A DNA stretch of 39,624 nucleotides from Clostridia bacterium (GCA_017481825.1 JAFUOR010000074.1:1-39624), one strand, 5' to 3'. Shown: positions 1-7,613, numbered from the stretch's first letter. Numbers and translations are program-made. The notes: generated by a model not told the origin, from the letters alone.

Positions 1-13
1 GTGGCACAATCCC

Positions 14-364
14 TCAGTCATAGATCAACTCGTTGAACAGTATTTCTTCGATCCGGTTGTGAATGCTGTTCATGCGGCGTACCCATTCCATCTGGTCGGC
101 AGCTTTCAGCTCCTCGGTGACACCTTCGGCAGCTTTCATCTGAGGGATCAGCAGATCCAGGCGTTCCTGACAGGCATCGTCAATGCTGTGCAGGTTTTTC
201 ATGAGCTTGCCGGACAGCAGGAGCTGATTGAACAGGAGGGAACGATGCTCCCGGAGATAGCGCAGGCGCATTCTGCCGTACTTGCCAAGCGGGCGCATGT
301 CCTCGGCAGGAATGCCGATGTTGGGCAGGTAGTAGTCTCCGCAGCGGCGATAGGTCAGTTTCAT
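14..364 (-). CDS. tnpV: TnpV-like transposon-encoded protein (copy A)
   Basis: A 116-residue accessory protein of Tn4451-type serine-recombinase elements; its molecular function is not established. The start is the internal ATG at 364, preceded on the minus strand by AGCGAGG; the open frame continues 21 codons further upstream but runs into the structured leader. Landmarks are GDYYLPNIG near the N-terminus, YLREHRSLLFNQLLLSGKL in the middle, and an acidic C-terminus with VTEELKAADQMEWV. The same landmarks recur in the second copy at 37068-37439 (GDYYFPNF, FLREHRPITFNQLVLSG, ITEELKSRDQMAWV), so the two are paralogues carried by related elements in opposite orientation. An ATG overlapping the stop region (ATGACTGA) could begin a following gene that runs off the left edge, as in copy B, where the next ORF overlaps by TGATG. 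Confidence 0.85.
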   Translation of the reverse strand: MKLTYRRCGDYYLPNIGIPAEDMRPLGKYGRMRLRYLREHRSLLFNQLLLSGKLMKNLHSIDDACQERLDLLIPQMKAAEGVTEELKAADQMEWVRRMNSIHNRIEEILFNELIYD

Positions 365-496
365 AGGGTATCCTCGCTTTCTGCTGCAATAGAAAAAGCA
401 GCTATGTACTTGAAGGTTTCCCTTCAAGCTATAACTGCTTGAATTTACTGTATTTCCCGCGACTCATGACGAGGAGGGGTAAACCTTCCTCTACAT
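365..496 (-). other. structured leader and outer end of TnpV element, copy A
   Basis: On the minus strand this begins ATGTAGAGGAAGGTTT (496-481), carries a GAGGA...TCCTC hairpin and TCATGA, then a second hairpin at 439-397: AGCAG/CTGCT outer stem and an inner CTTGAAGG-GAAA-CCTTCAAG with a GNRA-type loop. It leads directly into tnpV copy A. The same order of two hairpins precedes copy B with a different sequence, and the first hairpin recurs at 39570. Confidence 0.65.
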
Positions 497-537
497 AATA
501 ACTCCTGATGAAGCCGGGGATTTTTTTCTTCCAGGGC

Positions 538-566
538 TTGACAAAACTTCCGATATGCAGTATTAT
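538..566 (+). promoter_or_regulatory. sigma-A promoter of the TetR-CPBP operon
   Basis: TTGACA at 538-543, 17-base spacer, TATTAT at 561-566. An imperfect palindrome (TTATA-N10-TATAA type, about 564-583) overlaps the -10 and start region and could be the TetR operator; that part is inference. Confidence 0.75.
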
Positions 567-608
567 AATTGCGGTTATATAACTCCTATTATAAAAGGAG
601 GTTCACCC

Positions 609-1184
609 ATGCCGCCCAAGCCCCGCATCACCCGCGACATGATTCTGGAGGCTGCCTATGCCATCGCCCTGGAGGAGGGTGCGGAGAACATCAATGCCCG
701 CACGATCTCCCAGCGACTGGGCTGCTCCACCCAGCCGGTGCTCTACCACTTCGCCCACATTGAGGACATTCGGCGGGAGGTCTACCGCATGGCGGACGAA
801 TACCACTCCCGGTGCCTGATGAACCTGGATAATGCCCAGAACCCCATGCTCTCCATCGGCCTGAACTACATCCGCTTTGCCGCCAAGGAGAAGCACCTGT
901 TCCGCCTCCTGTTCCAGTCGGACGGCTTTGCAGGGCAGAGCATCGCCAGTCTGGTTGATGCGCCGGAGCTCATGCCGGTGCTGACGATCCTCCAGCAGGA
1001 GGCCGGGCTGACGCTGGCGCAGACCAAGCTGGTCTTCAAGGCGCTGTGCCTGCTGGTGCATGGATACGCCTCCATGCTGGCCAACAACACGATGGGATTC
1101 GACGAAACCGAGGCCGTCCCGATGCTGGAAATGGCATTCATGGGCATGATCGGCGCCGTCAAAATGGAGGAGGTACACGAATGA
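609..1184 (+). CDS. TetR/AcrR-family transcriptional regulator
   Basis: A 191-residue one-component repressor. The N-terminal helix-turn-helix covers about residues 8-52 (TRDMILEAAYAIALEEG, then ISQRLGC and PVLYHF, the tetR recognition-helix pattern). The C-terminal half is a helical ligand-binding and dimer domain with a GYASMLANNTMGF segment resembling the TetR_C WHG-type family. The ATG at 609 was chosen over an upstream GTG/ATG because AAAAGGAGG (594-602) sits just before it. The stop overlaps the start of the CPBP protease gene (ATGA at 1181-1184), so the two are translationally coupled and the regulator probably controls its own operon. Ligand unknown. Confidence 0.9.
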   Translation: MPPKPRITRDMILEAAYAIALEEGAENINARTISQRLGCSTQPVLYHFAHIEDIRREVYRMADEYHSRCLMNLDNAQNPMLSIGLNYIRFAAKEKHLFRLLFQSDGFAGQSIASLVDAPELMPVLTILQQEAGLTLAQTKLVFKALCLLVHGYASMLANNTMGFDETEAVPMLEMAFMGMIGAVKMEEVHE

Positions 1185-1951
1185 AGAAGCTTTACGAAAA
1201 GAACGAGGTTAACTTTGCCCTGGTATGGATCGCCATCTATGTGGTGGTGATGAACATCGCCCTGCAATTCTGCGGCGGCTTTGATGATCTGGCGTCCAAA
1301 ACGGTGGGGCAGCTGCTGGTGCCTGTCCTGTGCATCGTGGCGCTGGCGGCGGCTGCGACGGTGTGGATCGTCCGGAACGGCCTGGCGGAGAAGTTCGGCC
1401 TGTGCAGCTTCAAGGGCAATGGGAAGGCCTTTTCGTGGTTCATCCCGCTGATCGTGCTGTCCTGCATCAACCTCGTCAACGGCGTGGGATTGACTGCGCC
1501 GCTGGCGGTGACGCTGCTGATGATGGTCAACAAAGCCATCGCGGGCTATGTGGAGGAGGTCATCTTCCGCGGCTTCCTGTTCCGCGGCATGGCGAAGAAC
1601 AATCTACGCAGCGCGATCATCGTTTCCGCCGTGACCTTCGGCGCGGGACACATCGTGAACCTTGCCAACACGGAGGATATCCTGGGCGTGCTTTTGCAGG
1701 TGTGCTACGCCATCGCCATCGGCTTCCTGTACACGATCATCGTCTACAAGGGCGGCAGCCTGTGGCCGTGCGTGACCAGCCACATGTTTATCAACGGCAG
1801 CAGCGTCTTTGCGTTGGAGAAAGGCGCGTTCACAGCCCTGGTGGCAGCGGTGTTCGGCCATGCCGCCCCGGAGCTGGTGCAGGCGTGCAGCGCAGTACTG
1901 CTGATGGTGATTGCAGGCGGCTATGCATGGTGGCTGTGGAAAAAAGCGTAA
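1181..1951 (+). CDS. CPBP-family intramembrane glutamic endopeptidase
   Basis: A 256-residue polytopic membrane protein of the CAAX-protease/bacteriocin-processing (CPBP, ABI) family. The three family motifs are present: E125-E126-xxx-R130 (YVEEVIFRG), FGAGH157 with N160, and H201-xxx-N205 (HMFIN). Hydrophobic segments lie around residues 12-30, 43-65, 85-115, 145-190 and 215-250. Family members cleave within membranes; roles include bacteriocin self-immunity and peptide maturation, and the substrate here is unknown. Translation is coupled to the preceding TetR gene by a four-base overlap, and a strong terminator follows, so this is a closed two-gene operon. Confidence 0.9.
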   Translation: MKKLYEKNEVNFALVWIAIYVVVMNIALQFCGGFDDLASKTVGQLLVPVLCIVALAAAATVWIVRNGLAEKFGLCSFKGNGKAFSWFIPLIVLSCINLVNGVGLTAPLAVTLLMMVNKAIAGYVEEVIFRGFLFRGMAKNNLRSAIIVSAVTFGAGHIVNLANTEDILGVLLQVCYAIAIGFLYTIIVYKGGSLWPCVTSHMFINGSSVFALEKGAFTALVAAVFGHAAPELVQACSAVLLMVIAGGYAWWLWKKA

Positions 1952-1955
1952 GCAT

Positions 1956-1984
1956 AAGGAGAAGGCGGTTGCCTTCTCCTTTTT
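1956..1984 (+). terminator. intrinsic terminator after CPBP gene
   Basis: An 11-bp stem AAGGAGAAGGC / GCCTTCTCCTT with a four-base loop, followed by a T run. Its 3' arm overlaps the -35 of the next promoter. Confidence 0.9.
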
Positions 1985-1997
1985 CATATGTTATACT
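1969..1997 (+). promoter_or_regulatory. probable promoter of the oxidase-isomerase pair
   Basis: TTGCCT (1969-1974), 17-base spacer, TATACT (1992-1997), 40 bases before the ATG at 2038. The -35 lies inside the 3' arm of the preceding terminator. Confidence 0.55.
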
Positions 1998-2037
1998 GGC
2001 ATCAGCATCATCGACAATCAAACAGGAGGTATCCCCT

Positions 2038-2940
2038 ATGGCCTATGAGCGCAAATCCCTATCCTCCGATCACATCACCCGGGCTTATCTGGACTCCCTG
2101 CTGGTGGAGCTGCGGCATCTGGACGCGGTGATGCCCTCCACCGATATGACCGTGTATGGCAAAACCTTCTCCACCCCCGTGGCAACGGCGGCGCTGAGCC
2201 ATCTTTCCGGCACGTGGCCGGACGGCATGGCAGCCATGGCGCAGGGAGCGGCAGAGGCTGGCGCCCTGGTATTCAGCGGCATGGGCCCCAAGGACGAGCT
2301 GGAGCGCATGGTCGCCACCGGCGCATCAGTGATCAAGATCATCAAGCCCTATGCGGACCGTCAGTCCATCTACGAGAAGATCCGCCATGCCGAGGAGCAG
2401 GGCTGCCTCGCCGTTGGCATCGATACCGACCATGCCTTCGACCGGCGCCATGGCTACGACGTGATCGAGGGCATAGAGATGTATCCCCTGTCCTCCGCAG
2501 AACTGGCGGAGATGGTCAGGGCCACGAAGCTGCCCTTTGTCATCAAGGGCGTTCTAAGCCGCAAGGAAGCCTGCAAATGCCTGGACTGCGGCGTGCAGGG
2601 CATGGTGGTATCCCACCACAATGGCCGCCTGGACTGCGCAGTGCCGCCGCTGATGGTGCTGCCGGAGATCGCTGCGGAGACGGAGGGTAAGGTGCCTCTA
2701 TTTGTGGACTGCAGCCTGCAAAGCGGCCTGGATGTGTTCAAGGCGCTGGCGCTGGGCGCGACGGCCTGCTCCGTGGGGCGTCCGCTGATGGCACGTCTCC
2801 GGGAGGAGGGTGCGGAGGGCGTGCGCAAAGGCATCCTCGATATCACCAACGATCTCCAATACACCATGGCCATGACCGCCTCGCCGGACGTCCGTCACAT
2901 CGACCGCGACGTGGTGCGCCTGGCGAATTTCAGCTGGTAA
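2038..2940 (+). CDS. FMN-dependent alpha-hydroxyacid dehydrogenase-like protein
   Basis: A 300-residue TIM-barrel flavoprotein of the lactate/glycolate oxidase family. Visible features are FVIKGV with K170 (FMN-contacting lysine), MVVSHHNGRLD with the active-site base H194 and substrate-binding R197, and SVGRPLM (247-251) of the phosphate-binding loop. The usual SNHGGRQLD motif is one residue shorter here and N is replaced, and the N-terminus is shorter than in typical 350-380-residue members, so the substrate may not be lactate. It starts at an ATG after AGGAGG. A sugar isomerase/epimerase gene follows 45 bases downstream under the same promoter, suggesting a shared catabolic role. Family assignment is secure; substrate is not. 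Confidence 0.82.
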   Translation: MAYERKSLSSDHITRAYLDSLLVELRHLDAVMPSTDMTVYGKTFSTPVATAALSHLSGTWPDGMAAMAQGAAEAGALVFSGMGPKDELERMVATGASVIKIIKPYADRQSIYEKIRHAEEQGCLAVGIDTDHAFDRRHGYDVIEGIEMYPLSSAELAEMVRATKLPFVIKGVLSRKEACKCLDCGVQGMVVSHHNGRLDCAVPPLMVLPEIAAETEGKVPLFVDCSLQSGLDVFKALALGATACSVGRPLMARLREEGAEGVRKGILDITNDLQYTMAMTASPDVRHIDRDVVRLANFSW

Positions 2941-2985
2941 GAGGGCAGGCGGAAAGCCCCCGAACGAAGCAAAGGAGGAATACTC

Positions 2986-3825
2986 ATGCGGCTTGGCGGT
3001 TCTGTCATGAAGCCCTACAACAGTCCCAAGGAATGGCTGGCCCACGTGAAGGAGCTGGGCTACAGCGCGGTGATCTTCCCCGTGGATAGCAGTGCGCCCA
3101 AACAGGTCTGGCGCGATTATGCCCAGTGCTGCCGGGACAATGATCTCCTCATCGGCGAGGTCGGCGCATGGCGCAATGTCATGGCCCGTGACCCTGCGGA
3201 GCGGGAGAAGAACATCGAATACAACATCCGCCAGCTGGAGCTGGCCGAGGAGGTCGGCGCAAACTGCTGCGTGAACATTTCCGGCTCGGCAGGCGAACTG
3301 TGGGATGGTTACCACCCGTCCCTGGACAGCCGTGAGGTCTATGAAGCGGTCATCACCACCACACGGCGCATCATCGACGCCGTGCAGCCCGCGAAGAGCT
3401 GCTACTCCCTTGAGCCCATGCCGTGGATGTGCCCCGAATCCCCGGAGCAGTACCTGACGCTTATGCAGGACATGGAGCGCAGCGCCTTCAGGGTGCATCT
3501 GGATTACTGCAACATGATCAACAGCCTTGACCGCTACCGCCATGCATCGGATTTCATCCGCCATTGCTTTGATCTGCTTGGCCCGCACATCGTGAGCATC
3601 CACGCCAAGGATGTGCTTCTCAGGGACGGCTTCCTGCCCATCTGCATCGGCGAAGTGCCGCCGGGGGATGGCAGCATTGACCTGATGCAGGTCATGAAGC
3701 TGGCGCACGCGTTAAGGGATGACATGCCCGTGTTCGTGGAGCATCTGCCGGATCACGAGGCGTATGTGAAGGCCGTGGCGGTCATGCGCGCTGCGGCGGA
3801 AAAGGCCGGCGTTCCGGTCAAATAA
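2986..3825 (+). CDS. sugar phosphate isomerase/epimerase (xylose isomerase-like TIM barrel)
   Basis: A 279-residue member of the AP_endonuc_2 / xylose-isomerase-like barrel family. Candidate metal and substrate residues occur in strand order: E in SLEPMPW, H and D in VHLDYCN, H and D in IHAKDV, and E in FVEHL. The start follows AAAGGAGG; a second in-frame ATG lies seven codons in. It is co-oriented with the FMN enzyme upstream and closed by the terminator at 3832, so an oxidoreductase plus isomerase cassette for a sugar or sugar acid is likely. The exact substrate cannot be read from the sequence. Confidence 0.85.
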   Translation: MRLGGSVMKPYNSPKEWLAHVKELGYSAVIFPVDSSAPKQVWRDYAQCCRDNDLLIGEVGAWRNVMARDPAEREKNIEYNIRQLELAEEVGANCCVNISGSAGELWDGYHPSLDSREVYEAVITTTRRIIDAVQPAKSCYSLEPMPWMCPESPEQYLTLMQDMERSAFRVHLDYCNMINSLDRYRHASDFIRHCFDLLGPHIVSIHAKDVLLRDGFLPICIGEVPPGDGSIDLMQVMKLAHALRDDMPVFVEHLPDHEAYVKAVAVMRAAAEKAGVPVK

Positions 3826-3831
3826 AAAATC

Positions 3832-3861
3832 GCCCGCTGACGTTTCAACGCGCCAGCGGGC
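3832..3861. terminator. bidirectional intrinsic terminator
   Basis: Stem GCCCGCTG (3832-3839) / CAGCGGGC (3854-3861), followed by TTTT on the plus strand and by TTTTTTA on the minus strand. It separates convergent genes ending at 3825 and 3872. Confidence 0.88.
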
Positions 3862-3871
3862 TTTTGTTTGC

Positions 3872-4102
3872 TTACTTCATGCAGCTGCGGCTGCGTTCAG
3901 GCCCCTGCATCCCGGAAACATACCGGGCATTGAAGGCCATGTTGCACTCCCGCAGCTCCATCTCGCCGTCGATGTACGCCTGATACATTTCGGCAATGCC
4001 CGGCATGCAGCCATCGCAGTTCGCCTCGATGTTGCCAAGCGCCTCGGCAACGATCCGCTCCCGCTCCTCGCGGGTGGTATCCTTGATCAGGTAGCTCGCC
4101 AT
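3872..4102 (-). CDS. small CxxC-motif protein linked to flavoprotein
   Basis: A 76-residue soluble protein I cannot name. It has a helical, charged N-terminal half (TREERERIVAEALGNIE), a NCDGCMPG segment that gives a CxxC pair, and a further Cys close to each end of the C-terminal half. It begins 12 bases after the flavoprotein stop and ends at the shared terminator, so it is the second gene of that operon. The CxxC and two additional cysteines could bind metal or be redox-active, but no family motif proves this. It has no signal peptide, while its partner is exported, so a direct complex is unlikely unless it acts before export. Confidence 0.75.
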   Translation of the reverse strand: MASYLIKDTTREERERIVAEALGNIEANCDGCMPGIAEMYQAYIDGEMELRECNMAFNARYVSGMQGPERSRSCMK

Positions 4103-4114
4103 GGGATACCCCGC

Positions 4115-5908
4115 TTACTTCTCGTAATGCGCGGATTCGCCAGCGATGCGGCCGAACACCACCGTGTCGGTCAGCGCGTTGCCGCCCAGACGGTTGGATC
4201 CGTGGATGCCGCCGGTGACCTCGCCCGCCGCATACAGGCCGGGGATGATCTCGCCGGATTCGGTCAGCACCTGGCACAGCTCATTGATGCGCACGCCGCC
4301 CATGGTGTGATGTACGGTGGGCACGCGGGCAGCTGCGTAGAAGGGGCCATTGTCGATGGGGGTGGAGAAGAGAGTACGGCCAAAGGCATCCGCCTCGCCG
4401 CTCTTCGCGCCGCCCTGGGCGTACTGGTTGAAATCTTCCACCGCCGCAATCAGGTTCTCGGCAGGAACATTCATGAGTACGGCCAGTTCCTCAAGGGTAT
4501 CAGCCTTCACAGCGCGTCCGGCAGCGACCAGCTGGTTGGCGGTCTCGCCGAAGTTGTTGAGTTCATCGCCCGTGGGATAGGTATCAGAGTCCATGACGAT
4601 CCACATGTAGGAATCCGTCTGGGCAAAGAGGGCGTTGGTCATGTCGTCGCGGCGGCCGCCCTCGTTGGTGAAGCGGTTGCCTTCCTTGTTGATGAAGATG
4701 CGGGTCTCCACATCATGCTCGATGTTGCCGGAGAGCGCGCCGGTCTCGGGATCGCCCAGGGGCAGGAGCTGGATGTTGCCCATCTGCACGAAGTCCGCGC
4801 CCAGCTTCTGGAGCATCTTGATGCCATCGCCCGTCGCGCCGGGGTGGTTGGTAGACTTGATGTCCGCGCCCAGATCCGCCCACTGGGTGTTGAAGGCCGT
4901 GCGCAGCTCCACATTGGCCGCGAAGCCGCCGGTGGCGACGATCACGCCCTTGGAGGCCATGACAGTCACGGTGTTGCCCGTTTCGCCGGTAGCGACCACG
5001 CCCACCGCCTTACCGGATTCATCCACCAGAATCTCCGTGGCGCAGGTGTTGAGCATGACCTCCACGCCCTCGTGGGTGTCAATGTAGTTCATGTAGGTGG
5101 TGAAGAAGCCGGTGCCGGCCACTTCCACAGGCTTATGCGCGCGGGGCCACAGGCCGCCGGTCACGGTGAACAGGCCCGCGGTGTCATCCTGGAACTCCAT
5201 GCCCAGGTCCATCAGCCACTGCACGCCGTCCCAGGCGTTAGACACGAGGGTGTGCACCAGCACGGGATCGCCCTGATAGTCGCCGCCGGAGAAGGTCTGC
5301 TGATAGTGCCATTCCACGGAATCATTGTACTGGATGGCCTGCTCGGAGCGGTCATTAACCGCATTGAGCGCGCCGCCGGCCAGGATGGTGTTGCCGCCAA
5401 CCTTGCCCATCTTCTCCAGCACGATGACGGAGCTGCCCAGCTGGTTCGCCTGCACAGCGGAAGCCAGGCCCGCGCCGCCGCCGCCGATGACCACGACGTC
5501 AGTGGTCAGGGTCACATCTTCGCCCTTCTCGACGACCTTTTCCTTCTTGGTGGACCAGCTCACTGCGTCAAGACCTGCGGACACGACAGCGGTCAACACA
5601 GCTTCCTTGATGCCCTCGCTGGTGAAGGTTGCACCGCCCACCACGTCCACGTTGGCCGTCTGCAATTCGACCATCAGGGCGGGCAGGGTGTTCACCGCCG
5701 CGTCGCACACACCGGGGGTATCGGTGCAGTTGGTGACGGTAATGTCTGTAACCACGCCGTTTTCATCGACGGTCACGCTGACCTCCACGGAGCCATCGCC
5801 CGCGAAGCCCTTGCCGGTGCCGGTGTAGGTGCCAGCCTCGGCGGCAGCAAGGGTGGTCATGCCAAGCAGCATGGTGACTGCCAGCAGGATGGAAAGGAAT
5901 CTCTTCAT
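4115..5908 (-). CDS. exported FMN-binding / FAD-dependent fumarate reductase-like flavoprotein
   Basis: A 597-residue protein with a Sec signal peptide (about 1-24, ending LAAAEA, no lipobox cysteine). It continues with an FMN-binding domain (26-112) carrying the covalent flavinylation motif GGATFTS (T94 the likely acceptor for ApbE), then an FAD-binding reductase domain from DVVVIGGGGAGLAS (138-150). The fumarate-reductase/succinate-dehydrogenase landmarks are present: NEGGRRDD (arginine region), HHTMGG (histidine) and GSNRLGGNALTD (C-terminal arginine). Relatives reduce fumarate, urocanate, cinnamates and similar alkenes outside the membrane. The first substrate-histidine region reads QLLPLGD here, so fumarate is not assured. 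AAGGAGG precedes the ATG. No ApbE or electron-donor gene lies in the window. Confidence 0.9.
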   Translation of the reverse strand: MKRFLSILLAVTMLLGMTTLAAAEAGTYTGTGKGFAGDGSVEVSVTVDENGVVTDITVTNCTDTPGVCDAAVNTLPALMVELQTANVDVVGGATFTSEGIKEAVLTAVVSAGLDAVSWSTKKEKVVEKGEDVTLTTDVVVIGGGGAGLASAVQANQLGSSVIVLEKMGKVGGNTILAGGALNAVNDRSEQAIQYNDSVEWHYQQTFSGGDYQGDPVLVHTLVSNAWDGVQWLMDLGMEFQDDTAGLFTVTGGLWPRAHKPVEVAGTGFFTTYMNYIDTHEGVEVMLNTCATEILVDESGKAVGVVATGETGNTVTVMASKGVIVATGGFAANVELRTAFNTQWADLGADIKSTNHPGATGDGIKMLQKLGADFVQMGNIQLLPLGDPETGALSGNIEHDVETRIFINKEGNRFTNEGGRRDDMTNALFAQTDSYMWIVMDSDTYPTGDELNNFGETANQLVAAGRAVKADTLEELAVLMNVPAENLIAAVEDFNQYAQGGAKSGEADAFGRTLFSTPIDNGPFYAAARVPTVHHTMGGVRINELCQVLTESGEIIPGLYAAGEVTGGIHGSNRLGGNALTDTVVFGRIAGESAHYEK

Positions 5909-5957
5909 AAGGGTTCCTCCTTTTCATTTTGCAGGGAAGACCTGCCTTTGTAGGTTT

Positions 5958-5987
5958 ATTATACCAGTGATGGCTGTGTGAACGCAA
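5958..5987 (-). promoter_or_regulatory. promoter of flavoprotein operon
   Basis: On the minus strand TTGCGT (5987-5982), 18-base spacer, TATAAT (5963-5958), 50 bases before the start codon. Confidence 0.7.
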
Positions 5988-6051
5988 GGGGAACGCCGCG
6001 CTTTTACCCTGAAACCGGCAGGAATTTGCCGCGCAGGGAACGAATATCTAT

Positions 6052-7341
6052 ATGAATTTTGTCGAACTGGAGCGAGAAAAGATGGATTATGCCTGTTACC
6101 TGCGGAAGATCAAGGCCTCGCTGGCGCCCTCGACCGGCTGCACGGAACCTGCAGCCATCGCGCTGAATGCCGCGACGGCCCGGGAGCACGTCCGGGGCGA
6201 AATCGTGCGTGTCACAGCGCGGCTGGACGCCTATCTGTTCAAGAACACTATGGGCGTGGGCATCCCCGGCGCGGATGAGCGCGGCGTCAACCTGTGCGTG
6301 GCGCTGGGTATCACGGCAGGCGATGCGAAGGCGGGCATGAACGCCCTGCACACCGTCAAGCCGGAGCAGTTGGCGCAGGCCAAGGCGCTGCGGGCGCTGG
6401 TCACGGTAGAGATCGCCGAGGAAGCCAAAGGCCTGTATATCGAGACGGTCATTGAGACAGCGGAGGACAGCGTGCGCGTCATCACCAGTGACGAGCATGA
6501 TAACATCGCACGGGTGGAGCATGCACCCTTCGCTCCCTTTACCGTGGAGGACGGCGAGGAGGCTGCCGCAGCGCACGAGGGCTCCCTGGGCGAGTTCATC
6601 GAATTTGCCCGCGCGGTGCCGCTGGAGGAGCTGATCTTCCTGCGGGATGCGCTGAACATGAACCGCGTCGTGTATTACCGCGCAATGGAGGAAGGTCTGG
6701 CACATCATGTGCTGCCCAATATGCTCCTGCAGGACGGCTCCCTGTACGCCCAGGCCAAGAAAATGGCCGGCACCGCTTCCTATGCCCGCATGCACGGCAT
6801 CCCGCTGCCGGTGATGACCGCCACAGGCAGCGGCAATCAGGGCCTGACACTCTTTTTGACGGTGGATGCGGCGGCGCGGTGCTTTACCGTGTCCGAGGAG
6901 CGTCTGCTGCGGGCGCTGGCGCTGGCGTGTCTGGCAAACATCTACATCAAGAGCTTCATTGGCCCGTTGTCCAGCGTGTGCGCCTGCGGCGTGGCGTCGG
7001 GCCTGAGCGCCTCCATCGGCGTGGTATTCCTGATGGGCGGCGGCGAAAAGGAGATGCTCCAGGCCTCGCGTAATATCCTTGGCTCCGTCAGCGGCATGAT
7101 CTGCGACGGCGCGAAGGAGGGCTGTGCGTCCAAAGTGGCGCTGAGCGCAGGCCTTGCGGTAGAGGCAGCCTGCCTCGCCATGGAGGGCGGCGGCATCCAC
7201 GCCCAGGACGGCATCCTGGACGAGAGCTTCGACCGGCTTATCGCCCATCTGGGCGAGCTGGTCTGCGTGGGCATGGGCGGCACGAATTCGACGATCGTGC
7301 ACATCATGAAGGACGAGAAGATGCGTCGCCCCAACTGCTGA
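6052..7341 (+). CDS. cyuA: L-cysteine desulfidase / serine dehydratase-alpha family protein (CyuA/YhaM type)
   Basis: A 429-residue member of the UPF0597 family, whose characterised members are [4Fe-4S] L-cysteine desulfidases releasing pyruvate, ammonia and sulfide. The cluster-ligand cysteines seen in that family have counterparts: STGC30TEPA at the N-terminus, SVCACG in the central region, and MICDGAKEGCASK further on. The glycine-rich segments TATGSGNQG and FIGPLSS also match. The upstream start site is weak (GCAGGGAA), and an alternative ATG lies at 6082. It stands alone between the divergent flavoprotein operon and the aromatic operon. Cysteine detoxification or use is the likely role; substrate is inferred from family. 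Confidence 0.85.
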   Translation: MNFVELEREKMDYACYLRKIKASLAPSTGCTEPAAIALNAATAREHVRGEIVRVTARLDAYLFKNTMGVGIPGADERGVNLCVALGITAGDAKAGMNALHTVKPEQLAQAKALRALVTVEIAEEAKGLYIETVIETAEDSVRVITSDEHDNIARVEHAPFAPFTVEDGEEAAAAHEGSLGEFIEFARAVPLEELIFLRDALNMNRVVYYRAMEEGLAHHVLPNMLLQDGSLYAQAKKMAGTASYARMHGIPLPVMTATGSGNQGLTLFLTVDAAARCFTVSEERLLRALALACLANIYIKSFIGPLSSVCACGVASGLSASIGVVFLMGGGEKEMLQASRNILGSVSGMICDGAKEGCASKVALSAGLAVEAACLAMEGGGIHAQDGILDESFDRLIAHLGELVCVGMGGTNSTIVHIMKDEKMRRPNC

Positions 7342-7365
7342 ACAACGAAAGAACAATCCAAAGGC

Positions 7366-7395
7366 TTGACAGGCACGAGACACAGACGCTATAAT
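7366..7395 (+). promoter_or_regulatory. promoter of the aroF-aroB operon
   Basis: TTGACA (7366-7371), 18-base spacer, TATAAT (7390-7395); directly upstream of the leader peptide. Confidence 0.88.
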
Positions 7396-7419
7396 CAATG
7401 CCACAAGGAGGATGGACTC

Positions 7420-7491
7420 ATGCTGTACGCTTCTTACTTCGCGTTTACGTTCCCGGCCGCTTTTGCTGCCGGGCAGATTGACGTTGCGTGA
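7420..7491 (+). CDS. Tyr/Phe-rich leader peptide of aroF (attenuator)
   Basis: A 23-codon ORF with a perfect AAGGAGG (7405-7411) eight bases before its ATG. The peptide starts MLYASYFAFTFPAAF and ends at TGA 7489-7491. It holds two Tyr and four Phe in the first 15 residues, resembling the FAFFFTFP segment of the enterobacterial pheA leader. It lies between a consensus promoter and an intrinsic terminator, ahead of DAHP synthase, the committed step of aromatic amino acid synthesis. A hairpin CCCGGC(7452-7457)/GCCGGG(7468-7473) lies inside the reading frame, just after the third Phe codon. All of this fits ribosome-mediated transcription attenuation by charged tRNA-Phe/Tyr. Confidence 0.85.
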   Translation: MLYASYFAFTFPAAFAAGQIDVA

Positions 7492-7534
7492 AGTTAGCTG
7501 ATGGCATGCCCGTCCCTCGGAATGGGTCAATGAT

Positions 7535-7571
7535 GCGCGGAAGCTCCCTTTGCGGAACTTCCGCGCTTTTT
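7535..7571 (+). terminator. attenuator terminator upstream of aroF
   Basis: Nine-bp stem GCGCGGAAG (7535-7543) / CTTCCGCGC (7558-7566) followed by five T, 42 bases before the aroF ATG and after the leader peptide. A possible competing pairing is GCTTTTGC (7459-7466) with GCGGAAGC (7537-7544), eight pairs including two G-U; CGGGCA (7470-7475) can also pair with TGCCCG (7507-7512). The true antiterminator is not settled by inspection. Confidence 0.88.
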
Positions 7572-7613
7572 GTATCCTGAAGATTCATCCAGGTATGAAG
7601 GAGGAATATACCT

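Noticed and set aside
4127-5953. A 608-codon open frame on the plus strand opposite the flavoprotein gene
   Set aside because: It is the mirror frame of a GC-rich coding sequence; its His/Gly/Ala/Val-rich composition, lack of ribosome site and lack of motifs contrast with the clear flavoprotein on the other strand.
7342-7613. T-box leader before aroF
   Set aside because: No T-box core or specifier stem is visible; the SD plus short aromatic ORF explains the region better.
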